In this document: piece after piece, positions 17,569-27,147 of the stretch | Layout: each line of letters begins with the position of its first letter | Numbering within the stretch: the stretch's first letter is position 1 | Origin: Nitrospirales bacterium | GTDB lineage: Bacteria; Nitrospirota; Nitrospiria; Nitrospirales; UBA8639 | DNA: 64,000 nt | Assembly (NCBI GenBank): GCA_029261295.1 | Contig: JAJDBP010000018.1 | Coordinates: forward strand, 62,001 to 126,000 | Direction: 5' to 3' | The notes under the pieces: generated by a model | Database searches by the model: none | Seen by the model: the letters and a program-made list of their open reading frames with translations, nothing else | What the model was told of the DNA's origin: nothing | Position numbers and translations under genes: made by a program

Positions 17569-18480
17569 ATGATTGACGGCGTGAACTACTATCAAATCCT
17601 GGGTGTCACGGAGGATGCCCTGCTCAAGGAAATCCAATCCGCATGGCGCACCTTCGTGAAAGATAATCATGAAGATGTCGTCCCGCAATTTGATCGACCT
17701 GCCGCCAGGGAACGGATGTTTAAGATCAACGAAGCATATGCAGTACTCAGCAATGAAGAAAAACGAGGTGATTACGATAACGCCCATATGCTCAATGGCG
17801 GGTCAAGCATTGAACTCGTGCGACGCCGTGTCAGGAAAGCCCGAGAAATCATGCAGCGAGATCGGAGACTTATTACGGGCGAAGACATGAAATTGATCGA
17901 AACCATTTTGGATTACCTGGATCCACATACCCAAGAAGCTTGCTTTACCTGGATGACCGAAATGTTAGACGAATGTCCGGACATGGCGAGATATGTGGTT
18001 GCCCCGGCCTTTGAAGAACAATTATTGGGAGCGAAAACCTCGTTACTGGAAACGCTGCTCCAAAAGGCGCCGTATGCCATTACCTGGGAAAAGATTCATC
18101 TGTATGGTGAAGACATCTGTGGGGTGAGCGGGAAAACGCAGAAAGAACACAACTACAACCAACTTGCGCGCATCCTGTGTCACCGGCTGGATTTGGCTAA
18201 ATATTTTGTGTACGCAGCCTACCAGGAACAAGCCTCCGGGTGTGAAAGCTGTCTACTCCCGACAATATTACGGGTAGCCCCTGAAGAAATTACCCAAGAA
18301 AATTTTGATGATTATCTTGATACCGTCTACACCATGCGGGCAATTATCTATGGCCAACTCCGCAACTATAATGAACAAGCCATCGACTGGATCCTCAAAG
18401 CCCGACCCGATCTGCTCAGAAAGCCCGAACCCCCAAAAGCCAAAAAAGAACTTCCCCTCCCCTTACGTCCCAAATCTTAG
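17569..18480 (+). CDS. J-domain protein lacking the HPD motif
   Basis: 303 residues. The N-terminal 70 residues are clearly J-like: NYYQILGVTEDALLKEIQSA then WRTFVKDNHEDVVPQFD and KINEAYAVLSNEEKRGDYD. The HPD tripeptide, needed to stimulate the DnaK ATPase, reads HED (His34-Glu35-Asp36). The rest (residues 80-290) is a helical region of unknown family with two parallel segments (CFTWMTEMLDECPDMARYVV and LARILCHRLDLAKYFVYAAY) that look like internal repeats. The C-terminus is Pro/Lys-rich. The protein probably does not act as a standard cochaperone. Downstream, CTCCCCACAAAGGGGCGAGGGATTTTTT (18508-18545) may serve as a terminator. Confidence 0.75.
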   Translation: MIDGVNYYQILGVTEDALLKEIQSAWRTFVKDNHEDVVPQFDRPAARERMFKINEAYAVLSNEEKRGDYDNAHMLNGGSSIELVRRRVRKAREIMQRDRRLITGEDMKLIETILDYLDPHTQEACFTWMTEMLDECPDMARYVVAPAFEEQLLGAKTSLLETLLQKAPYAITWEKIHLYGEDICGVSGKTQKEHNYNQLARILCHRLDLAKYFVYAAYQEQASGCESCLLPTILRVAPEEITQENFDDYLDTVYTMRAIIYGQLRNYNEQAIDWILKARPDLLRKPEPPKAKKELPLPLRPKS

Positions 18481-18652
18481 TCGTTTCAACACTTAATACC
18501 CTTCTCGTACGCACTTTCTCCCCACAAAGGGGCGAGGGATTTTTTGATTTATTGAGAACATTACCGAGTTTGGGTTTCGATCCCATGGGGATGATGAAAG
18601 GAATGGATTCCCAATACACAACATCGCGGAAGGCAGATCAAGCTAGAAAATT

Positions 18653-19522
18653 TTAGAGGGGGAAGAATTGCTTGGCAGCCTGGCGGACAGCTCGAGTGGG
18701 ATCATCAGTCGCCAACTTCTCAATCTTTTTCCGGAATGCCGCATTGTGGGTACGACCCAAAATCTGAACGGCGCGCACTCGGGAATGGGGATCTGCCGAC
18801 TCCAAAAGTCGTTCGGCAATCGGAGCTAAGGTCTCATCCGCAATATCCTGATGGACTAACTCATCAAGGGCTCGCTGCAAGGCCACTTCTTGATACACTC
18901 GTCGTGAATTATCCATAAAATGATCTTGAATGCGAACACCATCTTGAGGAATGGCTGCATCAATTGTCGGATAGACGACGTATACGAATTCGGCAACCGC
19001 CTGCATCAACGCATCAGGTTGAGACCCAACTCCCTGAGTCATCCGTTTCAACATGGCCCCCAGAAAGAAGTAATGAGGATGGGTTTCAAATTTTAGGAGT
19101 GCATCCAAATAGGGTGCCGGACCAGAGACGGTATTTGTAGAGGTTTCATGAATCTCCCACCTGATCGATTGAGCCATTCCCCCTCCACGCAAGAAGAATG
19201 TCCCATTAATGGTGGTTCCCCATAATTCCACGCCATATTGGGCGCCACGCTCTTCTTCATACTGCACGACCAATTGGTACTGATGCGCTTTCTTAGGATC
19301 ATGAATCACCTGAAATCCTGCCAGGGAGAGTTTTTTTAGGATGGAGCCTTCAATGTCATACAAAAGCCGCCCTCGAGTTTTCCACGTAGATGCTTGGACC
19401 ACCACTTGAATATTGGGTTGTTCTGTGATCTGAATAATCGGTTGTTGTGCAAACGCGATGTCCGCACGTCCAACGAAGAGACTACAGGCCATGATGATTG
19501 AAAAGAATGGCAGAGGTTTCAT
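18653..19522 (-). CDS. Exported protein with C-terminal HEAT-like repeats
   Basis: 289 residues with a signal peptide (FSIIMACSLFVGRADIAFAQ). Residues 30-195 are a domain I do not recognise (GRLLYDIEGSILKKLSLAGF, YQLVVQYEEERGAQYGVELW), ending in a segment on tissue-like helices. Residues about 210-289 carry two HEAT-like helical pairs (TLAPIAERLLESADPHSRVR, AVQILGRTHNAAFRKKIEKL, ATDDPTRAVRQAAKQFFPL). A periplasmic location is expected. It is divergent from its neighbours and probably monocistronic. Function unknown. Confidence 0.65.
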   Translation of the reverse strand: MKPLPFFSIIMACSLFVGRADIAFAQQPIIQITEQPNIQVVVQASTWKTRGRLLYDIEGSILKKLSLAGFQVIHDPKKAHQYQLVVQYEEERGAQYGVELWGTTINGTFFLRGGGMAQSIRWEIHETSTNTVSGPAPYLDALLKFETHPHYFFLGAMLKRMTQGVGSQPDALMQAVAEFVYVVYPTIDAAIPQDGVRIQDHFMDNSRRVYQEVALQRALDELVHQDIADETLAPIAERLLESADPHSRVRAVQILGRTHNAAFRKKIEKLATDDPTRAVRQAAKQFFPL

Positions 19523-19660
19523 ATTGTTATTTTATGAATTTGTTCCTCCCTTTTGTAAGGGGCTTGGTTCCGAAGAGGAAACAAGCATTTCGGTCGGGTA
19601 GATTTTCACCAATAGCAATAATTACCGACTCACATTCAAGCCCTGCACACCTGGTGTTTC

Positions 19661-19695
19661 TACCTCCCCTAGCCCCTCCTTACAAAGGAGGGGGA
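19661..19695 (+). repeat. Short REP-like hairpin, copy 1
   Basis: CTACCTCCCCTAG followed by a perfect hairpin CCCCTCCTT-aca-AAGGAGGGG (stem 19673-19681 with 19685-19693). Identical hairpin arms occur at 51103-51123 and, in opposite orientation, at 52794-52814. It lies between the HEAT-like gene start and the ridA end. Confidence 0.75.
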
Positions 19696-19731
19696 AACAC
19701 CGCGACTCTAATCAAATTTGAAGTGGCTTTT

Positions 19732-20205
19732 TTAATTAGCTTTGGATAAAGAGACTTGGACAATGAGTTCGAGTTCGATGGGGGCATGCAAGGGCAACTC
19801 AAATGCTCCTAAGGCTAAACGTGCATGGCGTCCCTGCTCTCCAAATACTTCTACGAGAAAATCCGACGCTCCGTTTATCACTGCAGGCTGATCACCAAAC
19901 CCTTCGGCGGAGGCCACATGGCCGGTCAGTCTCACGACCCGCGTAATCCGAGATAAATCCCCTAGTTCTTGCTGTAAAATCGCAAGAGCATTGATGATGG
20001 CAATTCGGGCATTGGTTTGTCCCTCTTCAATCGATAAATCTTTCCCCACTTTTCCTGGTTGAAGAATTTTCCCATCTTGGAATGGCAAAACACCGCTCAC
20101 AAAGACCAGATCTCCGGCTTGGCAGGCTGGAACATATGATCCGACTGGACGAGGTGCTGGAGGTAAGATCACCTCAAGTCGCTGAAGATTTTCTGCGATG
20201 GTCAT
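19732..20205 (-). CDS. ridA: RidA-family (YjgF/YER057c/UK114) protein
   Basis: 157 residues of the Rid family, trimeric enzymes that in the archetype hydrolyse reactive enamine/imine intermediates from PLP enzymes. It is longer than archetypal RidA (about 128) and resembles the Rid subfamily with an N-terminal extension (ENLQRLEVILPPAPRPVGSY). Seen: ACQAGDLVFVSGVLPFQDGK, TNARIAIINALAILQQELGD, RVVRLTGHVASAEGF. The archetypal catalytic Arg (in 'vEieaiA') is not obvious: the C-terminus reads APIELELIVQVSL, so deaminase activity is uncertain. It sits 24 bases downstream of mltG on the same strand. Confidence 0.82.
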   Translation of the reverse strand: MTIAENLQRLEVILPPAPRPVGSYVPACQAGDLVFVSGVLPFQDGKILQPGKVGKDLSIEEGQTNARIAIINALAILQQELGDLSRITRVVRLTGHVASAEGFGDQPAVINGASDFLVEVFGEQGRHARLALGAFELPLHAPIELELIVQVSLSKAN

Positions 20206-20229
20206 GAAAGAATCTGCTAGACGTTTCGT

Positions 20230-21249
20230 TTACGAGGATTGTTTAGACCGAGGTCGCCGTTGATATTTATCCACCGCTTTATTGTGTTCGGCTAATGTCG
20301 CGGAGAATTTATGACTCCCATCATTGCGTGAAACAAAATACACATAATCACTGGGAGTGGGATAGAGAGCGGCTTGAATGGCTGCCAGACCGGGGTTGGC
20401 AATGGGTCCAGGCGGCAACCCTCGTACTTTGTACGTATTGTAGGGACTATTGACTGCCAAGTCGGCTTTGCGGATATTCCCATCAAAATATTCCAACGCA
20501 TAGATGACAGTCGGATCACTTTGCAAAGGAATGTTTTGTCGTAAGCGGTTATGAAAGACACCGGAGACCAGCGATCGTTCCGCGGCTAAACCGGTTTCTT
20601 TTTCCACAACAGATGCCAATGTCAGGACCTCCTGAAGCGTCATTCCCATAACCTTGGCTTGCGCTTGCAATTCAGGGGTGACCATCTCATGAAACCGCGC
20701 CACGAAGGCTCGCACAATTGATTCCGGTGGTGTGTAACGGGCAAACCGATAGGTGTCGGGAAACAGGTAGCCTTCCAACGTGGAGGCCGTAATTTTTAAA
20801 CTCGAGATAAAACCACGATCCTTATTCAAACGAAGAATATCGCGTTTTTCTGCCAAGCCTTTTTGATCCAGAATGTCGGCAATTTGTACGACGTTATACC
20901 CTTCGGGAATAGTTACGGAATACTGATGAACCTCGCCTTCTACTAAGGTCTTGAGTAATTCCGTTGGCTTCATGCCGGCATGAAGCTGATATTCCCCAGG
21001 AATTATTTTTCGATCAAGTCGCTGAACTCGGCCCAATACCTTGAAAAACCATTCGGTGCCGAGAAGACCTTTGTTATGAAGAAGATGGGAAACTTGTGTG
21101 AAGGCGGTCCCGGGAGGAATATCGACCAATTGCACAGAGTCTGAAGTTCCTAGAGGTCGATTGAATTCGACAAACACTAAAATACCAAGGAGGCCGGCAA
21201 TCCCGGCTAATAGCCCAACAAGGACTAGCCTTTTAAACAGCCGCATCAT
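20230..21249 (-). CDS. mltG: Endolytic murein transglycosylase MltG
   Basis: Inner-membrane lytic transglycosylase that cleaves nascent peptidoglycan and may set glycan strand length. 339 residues: one N-terminal transmembrane helix (LVLVGLLAGIAGLLGILVFV), then the LysM-like part (IPPGTAFTQVSHLLHNKGLL; IPEGYNVVQIADILDQKGLA), then the catalytic YceG region with LEGYLFPDTYRFA and EVLTLASVVEKETGLAAERS (the catalytic Glu is in VEKET), then VFHNRLRQNIPLQSDPTVIY and GLPPGPIANPGLAAIQAALY. It follows alaS by 88 bases and precedes ridA by 24. Confidence 0.95.
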   Translation of the reverse strand: MMRLFKRLVLVGLLAGIAGLLGILVFVEFNRPLGTSDSVQLVDIPPGTAFTQVSHLLHNKGLLGTEWFFKVLGRVQRLDRKIIPGEYQLHAGMKPTELLKTLVEGEVHQYSVTIPEGYNVVQIADILDQKGLAEKRDILRLNKDRGFISSLKITASTLEGYLFPDTYRFARYTPPESIVRAFVARFHEMVTPELQAQAKVMGMTLQEVLTLASVVEKETGLAAERSLVSGVFHNRLRQNIPLQSDPTVIYALEYFDGNIRKADLAVNSPYNTYKVRGLPPGPIANPGLAAIQAALYPTPSDYVYFVSRNDGSHKFSATLAEHNKAVDKYQRRPRSKQSS

Positions 21250-21337
21250 TGTCTCCCTTACATTCCATGAGATCCTTGTCGGTTCAACATGAGGGAAGTT
21301 TGACCCAAAAATAACGGAGCAGAACTCCGTCTATTCT

Positions 21338-23986
21338 TCACGAACCAAGCTGTGTAGCGACAAACTCATACACTTGCTCTAAGGCCGAATCGAGGTTCTC
21401 TGGCTGATTGCCTCCAGCTTGGGCCATATCAGGTCGGCCCCCGCCTGACCCTCCCACGAGTTGAGCCAAATGTTTCACCACTTGGCCTGCGGGTAATTGC
21501 TTGGTGCGATCTTTCCCCACAATCACCAATAGGGACACTTTGCCATCCAGAACAGAACCCAGCACAAGTATCCCGGTCGCGACCTTGTTCCGTAGTTTAT
21601 CAGAAAAAGTGCGCAGCTCTTGCGGAGAGAGGCCATCAACCCGTTGAACCAGAACCGGCAACCCGTTTATTTCTCGAATGGCTGCCTCTTGTCCGGCACC
21701 CTGCTGATCTAACGCCTTTTGCTTGGCTAGCTCAAGAGCTCGTTCTGTATCCTTTAACGTCAGTAACAATTTTTTGGTTTTTTCAAGCACCTCCTGAGGA
21801 CTACTCTTTAGTAATCCAGCCAGTTCTCGCCATTCGTTATCTCGCTTTTGTTCGTAGTGAAGCGCTCCCTCACCCGTTAAGGCTTCAATTCGCCGCACTC
21901 CCGCAGCCACGCCGCCTTCCGAGATCAAACGAAACAGACCCACATCCCCCGTGTGCTGACAATGGGTGCCTCCACACAGTTCCTTGCTAAACTCTCCTAT
22001 TTCAACTACGCGTACTTGATCTCCATATTTATCACCAAAGAAGGCTAAGGCTCCACGACTGAGTGCATCTTGGATACCCATTTCTTCGGAATTCACTAAG
22101 GTGTTGCGGCGAATTTGCTCATTAACTAAGTTTTCAATGTCCTCTAAATGGCGAGAGCCCAACCCTCGGAAATGGGAAAAATCAAATCGCAAGCGGTTCG
22201 GAGCAACCAAAGACCCATGTTGTTTCACATGTGGCCCAAGAATTTCTCTTAGTGCGGCATGCATCAAATGCGTGGCCGTATGATTTCGAGCGGCATCTGC
22301 CCTCAACCCACTATTCACCGTGGCCGTCAGGTGATCCCCTGTCTGAACACTTCCTTCCGTCACCTGCCCTTTATGCAGAAACCACCCTCTCGCCAATTTC
22401 GTGGTGTCCTGAATACGAATTCTCGCCGATGGCCCGACCAAGATCCCATGATCACCAACCTGTCCTCCGCCCTCGGGATAAAATGGAGTCGTGTCTAAGA
22501 GAAACTCAACTTCTTCTCCTTGATGAGATTCGGTTACGAGATGTTCATCTTTCACCATGGCTAACAGGGTCCCTTGAGCCTGTTGTTGGGCATAACCCAC
22601 AAATTGTGTCACAGGGAATGACTCGATAGCTTTCACCACTTCGGCTCGTGAGGTCGTTTGTGCAAATTTGGCCGTTTTGCGAGCTCGCTCCCGCTGCTCT
22701 TCTAAAGCGTGCTGATAGCCTGCATGATCTAATGCCAAACCTTCTTCCTTGGCCGCATCTTCAACCAAATCCAAAGGGAATCCATAAGTGTCGTAGAGTT
22801 TAAAGACGGCGTCCCCTGATACTTCGGTCTTTCCCTGTTGTTTGGTTTCTTGCAAGATTTGATTGAGAAGAGGTGAGGCCTGCTCCAAGGTTCCAATAAA
22901 CCGCCCTTCCTCTCCCTGCACCACTTCAACAACGGTATCGGCCATTTGACGCAGTTCCGGATACATAGGCCCCATGTGGGTTACCACCGTCGGTATCAAT
23001 TCAAATAAAAACTCTCGCTCTAACCCCAGCAACCGTCCATGGCGTGCCGCGCGGCGCATGATTCTTCTCAGGACATAGCCACGTCCTTCATTGGATGGCA
23101 ATATTCCATCAGTGATGAGAAACGTCATCGCTCTAACATGATCCGCGATCACTCGCATGGATCGATCAGCCGCTGACGTTTTTCCATATTCCTGGTTCGT
23201 GCTCTTGGCAATACTTTCTAGGAGGGGTCGAAACACATCGCTGTCATAATTGGACGACACACCCTGCGTGACAGCAGCCAAACGTTCTAACCCCATGCCC
23301 GTATCGATACTGGGCTTGGGAAGTGGGTTCAAGGTGCCAGTGGAGTCACGATCAAATTGCATGAACACCAAATTCCAAATTTCTAAATAGCGATCGCAGT
23401 CACAACCCACGGCACACGTCGATCGTCCACACCCAAACGCTTCCCCTTGATCAATGAGAATTTCGGAACAGGGCCCGCAAGGTCCGGTATCACCCATCTG
23501 CCAAAAGTTGTCTTTTTCATCAAGACGAGCCAGCCGACTCTCGGATACTCCTATGGTGTTGTGCCACAAATCATAGGCTTCTTGATCATCTCGAAAAACG
23601 GTGACCCACAAACGATCCGCAGGAAGCTCAGCGACCTTGGTAAGAAATTCCCAACCAAATGCAATCGCGTCTTTTTTGAAGTAATCCCCGAAAGAAAAAT
23701 TTCCCAACATCTCAAAAAATGTATGATGCCGGCGTGTAAACCCCACGTTTTCTAAATCATTATGTTTACCACCAGCCCGCATGCATTTTTGAATCGAGAC
23801 AGCCCGGGTATAGGGACGCGTATCTTCCCCTAAAAAGATGCTCTTAAATTGATTCATCCCTGCGTTGGTAAAGAGAAGAGTTGGGTCGGCTTGTGGAATG
23901 AGCGGTGCACTGGGTACTCCAGTGTGCCCCCGCTCGACAAAGTAATCCAGGAAAGCCTGCCGTAGCTCAAGAGACGTGCTAATCAT
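21338..23986 (-). CDS. alaS: Alanyl-tRNA synthetase
   Basis: Class II synthetase charging tRNA-Ala, with editing of mischarged Ser/Gly. The 882-residue protein has a complete layout: catalytic core (LRQAFLDYFVERGHTGVPSA, LFTNAGMNQFKSIFLGED), a zinc-like cysteine stretch CGRSTCAVGCDCDRYLEIWN in the core, editing domain HTATHLMHAALREILG and CGGTHCQHTGDVGLF (the zinc-binding HxxxH and CxxxH motifs), and a C-terminal DHHA1 domain ending VGGSGGGRPDMAQAGG. It is 54 bases downstream of recA; the recX gene often found between them is absent. Confidence 0.97.
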   Translation of the reverse strand: MISTSLELRQAFLDYFVERGHTGVPSAPLIPQADPTLLFTNAGMNQFKSIFLGEDTRPYTRAVSIQKCMRAGGKHNDLENVGFTRRHHTFFEMLGNFSFGDYFKKDAIAFGWEFLTKVAELPADRLWVTVFRDDQEAYDLWHNTIGVSESRLARLDEKDNFWQMGDTGPCGPCSEILIDQGEAFGCGRSTCAVGCDCDRYLEIWNLVFMQFDRDSTGTLNPLPKPSIDTGMGLERLAAVTQGVSSNYDSDVFRPLLESIAKSTNQEYGKTSAADRSMRVIADHVRAMTFLITDGILPSNEGRGYVLRRIMRRAARHGRLLGLEREFLFELIPTVVTHMGPMYPELRQMADTVVEVVQGEEGRFIGTLEQASPLLNQILQETKQQGKTEVSGDAVFKLYDTYGFPLDLVEDAAKEEGLALDHAGYQHALEEQRERARKTAKFAQTTSRAEVVKAIESFPVTQFVGYAQQQAQGTLLAMVKDEHLVTESHQGEEVEFLLDTTPFYPEGGGQVGDHGILVGPSARIRIQDTTKLARGWFLHKGQVTEGSVQTGDHLTATVNSGLRADAARNHTATHLMHAALREILGPHVKQHGSLVAPNRLRFDFSHFRGLGSRHLEDIENLVNEQIRRNTLVNSEEMGIQDALSRGALAFFGDKYGDQVRVVEIGEFSKELCGGTHCQHTGDVGLFRLISEGGVAAGVRRIEALTGEGALHYEQKRDNEWRELAGLLKSSPQEVLEKTKKLLLTLKDTERALELAKQKALDQQGAGQEAAIREINGLPVLVQRVDGLSPQELRTFSDKLRNKVATGILVLGSVLDGKVSLLVIVGKDRTKQLPAGQVVKHLAQLVGGSGGGRPDMAQAGGNQPENLDSALEQVYEFVATQLGS

Positions 23987-24040
23987 GGGAAAATAGTCTG
24001 CCCTTACGAAGGGTTAGAAAAAGAGCTCCAATGTTACGAG

Positions 24041-25138
24041 TTACGATTTGGCCCCAGCAGATTTTTTGGCATCCGTTCGAGAGGCGGTTGTCGGCTGATC
24101 GTCTTGTGGCTTGATTCCTAAGCCATACCCTTCTCGAATTTGCCTTTCAATGGTTTCCGCCACATCAGGATTACTTTTCAAAAAGGCTTTCACCGCTTCG
24201 CGACCTTGGCCCAGTCGTTCTTCTTTATAGGAATACCATGCCCCGGCCTTATCAATGATTCGACGATCCACACCAAGATCCACGAGTTCCCCCACTTTGG
24301 AAATGCCTTGGGCAAACATGACATCAAATTCGGCTTGTTTGAAGGGCGGGGCCATTTTATTTTTGACCACTTTCACGCGCACTCGGCTACCCATCACATC
24401 CTGCCCTTCCTTAATCGACTCGATGCGACGAATATCTAACCGGACCGAGGAATAAAACTTCAAGGCATTTCCCCCAGTCGTCGTCTCAGGACTGCCAAAC
24501 ATCACCCCAATTTTCATTCGAATCTGGTTAATAAAGATCAATGACGTATGTGATTTAGAAATGGCACCGGTCAATTTCCGTAACGCTTGAGACATTAATC
24601 GAGCTTGCAACCCCATATGCGAATCGCCCATCTCTCCTTCAATTTCGGCTCGAGGCACGAGGGCTGCCACAGAATCGACCACAATGACATCCAGCGCTCC
24701 ACTGCGTACCAAGGTTTCGGCAATCTCCAAGGCTTGCTCCCCCGTATCCGGTTGGGCTACCAGCAGATCATCCGTTTCAACGCCAAGCTTTTTGGCATAG
24801 GAAATATCCAACGCATGTTCAGCATCAATAAAGGCCGCCGCTCCCCCAGCTTTTTGAGCTTCGGCTATGGCATGCAAACACAAGGTGGTCTTTCCAGAAG
24901 ACTCCGGGCCATAGATTTCAATAACTCGGCCTCTCGGCAACCCGCCGATTCCTAACGCGACATCGAGAGTCAAAGACCCGGTCGACGTCACCGGAATATC
25001 GGTCGGGATGTCGGCTCCTCCCAGTTTCATAATGGCACCTTTGCCAAACTGCTTTTCAATTTGGGTCAGGGCCAAATCCAGCGCTTGTTTTTTCCCGTCT
25101 TTGGTGGACTCTTTTTGCGAGGCAGAACGATCGGCCAT
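24041..25138 (-). CDS. recA: Recombinase RecA
   Basis: DNA-dependent ATPase that forms the strand-exchange filament and triggers LexA cleavage. 365 residues. Walker A is [10 protein letters not shown]; other signatures are [46 protein letters not shown] (loop L1 region) and [20 protein letters not shown] (L2 region). The C-terminus is Lys/Asp/Ser-rich. It lies 100 bases after thpR, a gap large enough for its own promoter; I do not see an unambiguous SOS box. Confidence 0.98.
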   Translation of the reverse strand: MADRSASQKESTKDGKKQALDLALTQIEKQFGKGAIMKLGGADIPTDIPVTSTGSLTLDVALGIGGLPRGRVIEIYGPESSGKTTLCLHAIAEAQKAGGAAAFIDAEHALDISYAKKLGVETDDLLVAQPDTGEQALEIAETLVRSGALDVIVVDSVAALVPRAEIEGEMGDSHMGLQARLMSQALRKLTGAISKSHTSLIFINQIRMKIGVMFGSPETTTGGNALKFYSSVRLDIRRIESIKEGQDVMGSRVRVKVVKNKMAPPFKQAEFDVMFAQGISKVGELVDLGVDRRIIDKAGAWYSYKEERLGQGREAVKAFLKSNPDVAETIERQIREGYGLGIKPQDDQPTTASRTDAKKSAGAKS

Positions 25139-25238
25139 GGGTGTTCCTTTGGTTCAATATCAATGAGGAATGGGGTCAGACTATCTTACCGGACGTGCCC
25201 AAACAGGTAAATGCTTTTCTTTAACCTTGACGTTACGG

Positions 25239-25817
25239 TTATTGGATATTGCCTGATAATTGCACAGTGCCGAGACGAGTGTACGTAGCTCCTGAGGAAT
25301 CCAGGTCACTTTGAAACAGAATAAATCGGTCAATGGTCAATATGCCTAACGGTTGCGCACTTTCGAGGGCTCCCCTTTCAATAAGAGCCGACCCTACAAT
25401 GGCATTCTCACGTTTAATTCGCGCCACCGTTAGATGAGGATGATAGGACTTCTCTTCAACAGGAAACCCGAGGGGTTCTAATTCTGCTTCAATTTCCAAT
25501 ACCAACTCTTGTAAGACTGGCGTCTGTTCGTTGACCCCAACCCATAATATTCTGGGGTGTTTGATGTGAGGAAAAACGCCCATCCCCTGAATATCTAGTG
25601 AAAAGGTTTGGTGCTTCGTTCCTATCGGTTCAAGAGCAGACAAGAGTTCAGAAATACGAGATGGCTCCACATAGCCCAGAAACTTTAGAGTCAGATGAAT
25701 CGATTCCGGGCGAACCCAATTAATTGCTGGCAGAGTTTTTTTAAGTTGTTGTTGCAAGACAGCCAGGTTCTCTCGTATCTCAGACGAAAGTTCGACGGCT
25801 ATAAACACTCGGATCAT
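25239..25817 (-). CDS. thpR: RNA 2',3'-cyclic phosphodiesterase ThpR (2H family)
   Basis: 192-residue member of the 2H phosphoesterase superfamily (formerly LigT), hydrolysing 2',3'-cyclic phosphate to a 2'-phosphate. The two catalytic HxTx motifs are visible: SIHLTLKFLG and SYHPHLTVARIK. Other features are the N-terminal MIRVFIAVELSSEI and KHPRILWVGVNE. It starts 16 bases after cinA, so cotranscription is likely. Confidence 0.93.
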   Translation of the reverse strand: MIRVFIAVELSSEIRENLAVLQQQLKKTLPAINWVRPESIHLTLKFLGYVEPSRISELLSALEPIGTKHQTFSLDIQGMGVFPHIKHPRILWVGVNEQTPVLQELVLEIEAELEPLGFPVEEKSYHPHLTVARIKRENAIVGSALIERGALESAQPLGILTIDRFILFQSDLDSSGATYTRLGTVQLSGNIQ

Positions 25818-25833
25818 CTGGGTGTGCTTAGGT

Positions 25834-27108
25834 TCAAATATGAAGCGCGTAACGACGGATCATATTCAAAGCGGCTTGAGATGAACGGAATTTGATCTCG
25901 GTGCGATCTCCCCAAAATTGGCAACGTTGTGACTGGGTCCCTTGAGGACCATCAATCGCCATATACACTAGGCCTACGGGCTTCTTGGCCGAACCTCCGC
26001 CCGGCCCTGCAATTCCTGTCACACTCACGCCCAGGTCTACTCGGCTTTTCCCACGAATACCCTTGGCCATGGCTTCTGCGGCTTGACTACTCACGGCGCC
26101 ATATTTTCGCAGTAATGCAGGTGGGACTCCTAATAATTCCTGTTTGGCCTTATTGCTATACGTGACGACACCACGGTCAAGATAGTTGGAACTCCCAGGA
26201 ACCTCTGTTAAGCGATGCGCAATCAGCCCCCCTGTGCAGGATTCCGCTAACCCTAGCATCAACTTCTTAGAAGACAATAATTGTCCAACCACAATTTCCA
26301 TCGTGTCTTCCCCTTCAGAAAACAGACAGGGTTCTAGTGCCTCCCGAACCTTTCCAACAAGGTAATCACCTTCTGCAAAACCTTTCGAAGATTTGGGTGT
26401 TCTCGAGTGTGAAAGCTTTGAACACCAACCACTCAGTGTCACCTTGACTCCTTTTGTCGAGGCTAACAAGCTGAGAGCTATAGCTGAAGATGGTTGAAAG
26501 AATGGGGAAATCAGTTCCTGGATTTCGGTCTCCGGCAAACCGATCGTATTGAAGGAATGCGTCCAAAGGACAGCAGTCGTCTTGAGTTTTCTTTTCAATA
26601 TCGGTTGAACCTGAAATTTCATCATTTCCCGCGCCTCACGTGGCACACCAGGAATGACAAACACATGAGCTCTTCCCTCATGGATAAAAAATCCCGGTGC
26701 GGTACCTACCGTATTGTCTAACACGATGGCCCCTGTGGGCATGATTGCCTGTCTCGCTAACAAGGAAGTGACAACTCGACCTCTCTCCTCAACTTGTCTT
26801 TTGAGTATCTGCATGGCTTTGGGGCGTACCTTGAGTGGACGACGAAATGTCGTGGCAACCGCCTCACGCGTCCGATCATCGACGGTGGACCCGAGGCCAC
26901 CAGTGACAATCACCACATCCGCTTGCCTGGAGGACGCCCGTAGAGCCACTTGCATATCACGCAACTCGTCACCAAGAGCTATTTTTTTGACAACCCGAAT
27001 GCCACATTGAGCCAACATATCGGCAATGAATAGAGAGTTGCTGTCAACTCTTCCTCCATGAAGTAACTCCGAGCCAATAGCGAGAATATCTGCGCGTATC
27101 GTTTTCAT
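25834..27108 (-). CDS. cinA: CinA-family protein (nicotinamide-nucleotide amidohydrolase)
   Basis: 424 residues with two domains. The N-terminal molybdopterin-binding-like (COG1058) domain shows RADILAIGSELLHGGRVDSN, VVIVTGGLGSTVDDRTREAV and FVIPGVPREAREMM. The C-terminal amidohydrolase domain shows LGLAESCTGGLIAHRLTEVP, DRGVVTYSNKAKQELLGVP and VSVTGIAGPGGGSAKKPVGL. Characterised members deamidate nicotinamide mononucleotide in pyridine-nucleotide recycling. First gene of the minus-strand run cinA-thpR-recA; cinA-recA linkage is found in many bacteria. Confidence 0.95.
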   Translation of the reverse strand: MKTIRADILAIGSELLHGGRVDSNSLFIADMLAQCGIRVVKKIALGDELRDMQVALRASSRQADVVIVTGGLGSTVDDRTREAVATTFRRPLKVRPKAMQILKRQVEERGRVVTSLLARQAIMPTGAIVLDNTVGTAPGFFIHEGRAHVFVIPGVPREAREMMKFQVQPILKRKLKTTAVLWTHSFNTIGLPETEIQELISPFFQPSSAIALSLLASTKGVKVTLSGWCSKLSHSRTPKSSKGFAEGDYLVGKVREALEPCLFSEGEDTMEIVVGQLLSSKKLMLGLAESCTGGLIAHRLTEVPGSSNYLDRGVVTYSNKAKQELLGVPPALLRKYGAVSSQAAEAMAKGIRGKSRVDLGVSVTGIAGPGGGSAKKPVGLVYMAIDGPQGTQSQRCQFWGDRTEIKFRSSQAALNMIRRYALHI

Positions 27109-27147
27109 GCCCCCTACCCTTTCCCTAACCTTAATAGAGTTCTCTCT

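Noticed and set aside
24041..27108. An SOS (LexA) box before recA or cinA
   Set aside because: No convincing palindromic LexA site can be told by eye, and the LexA motif of this phylum is not known to me.
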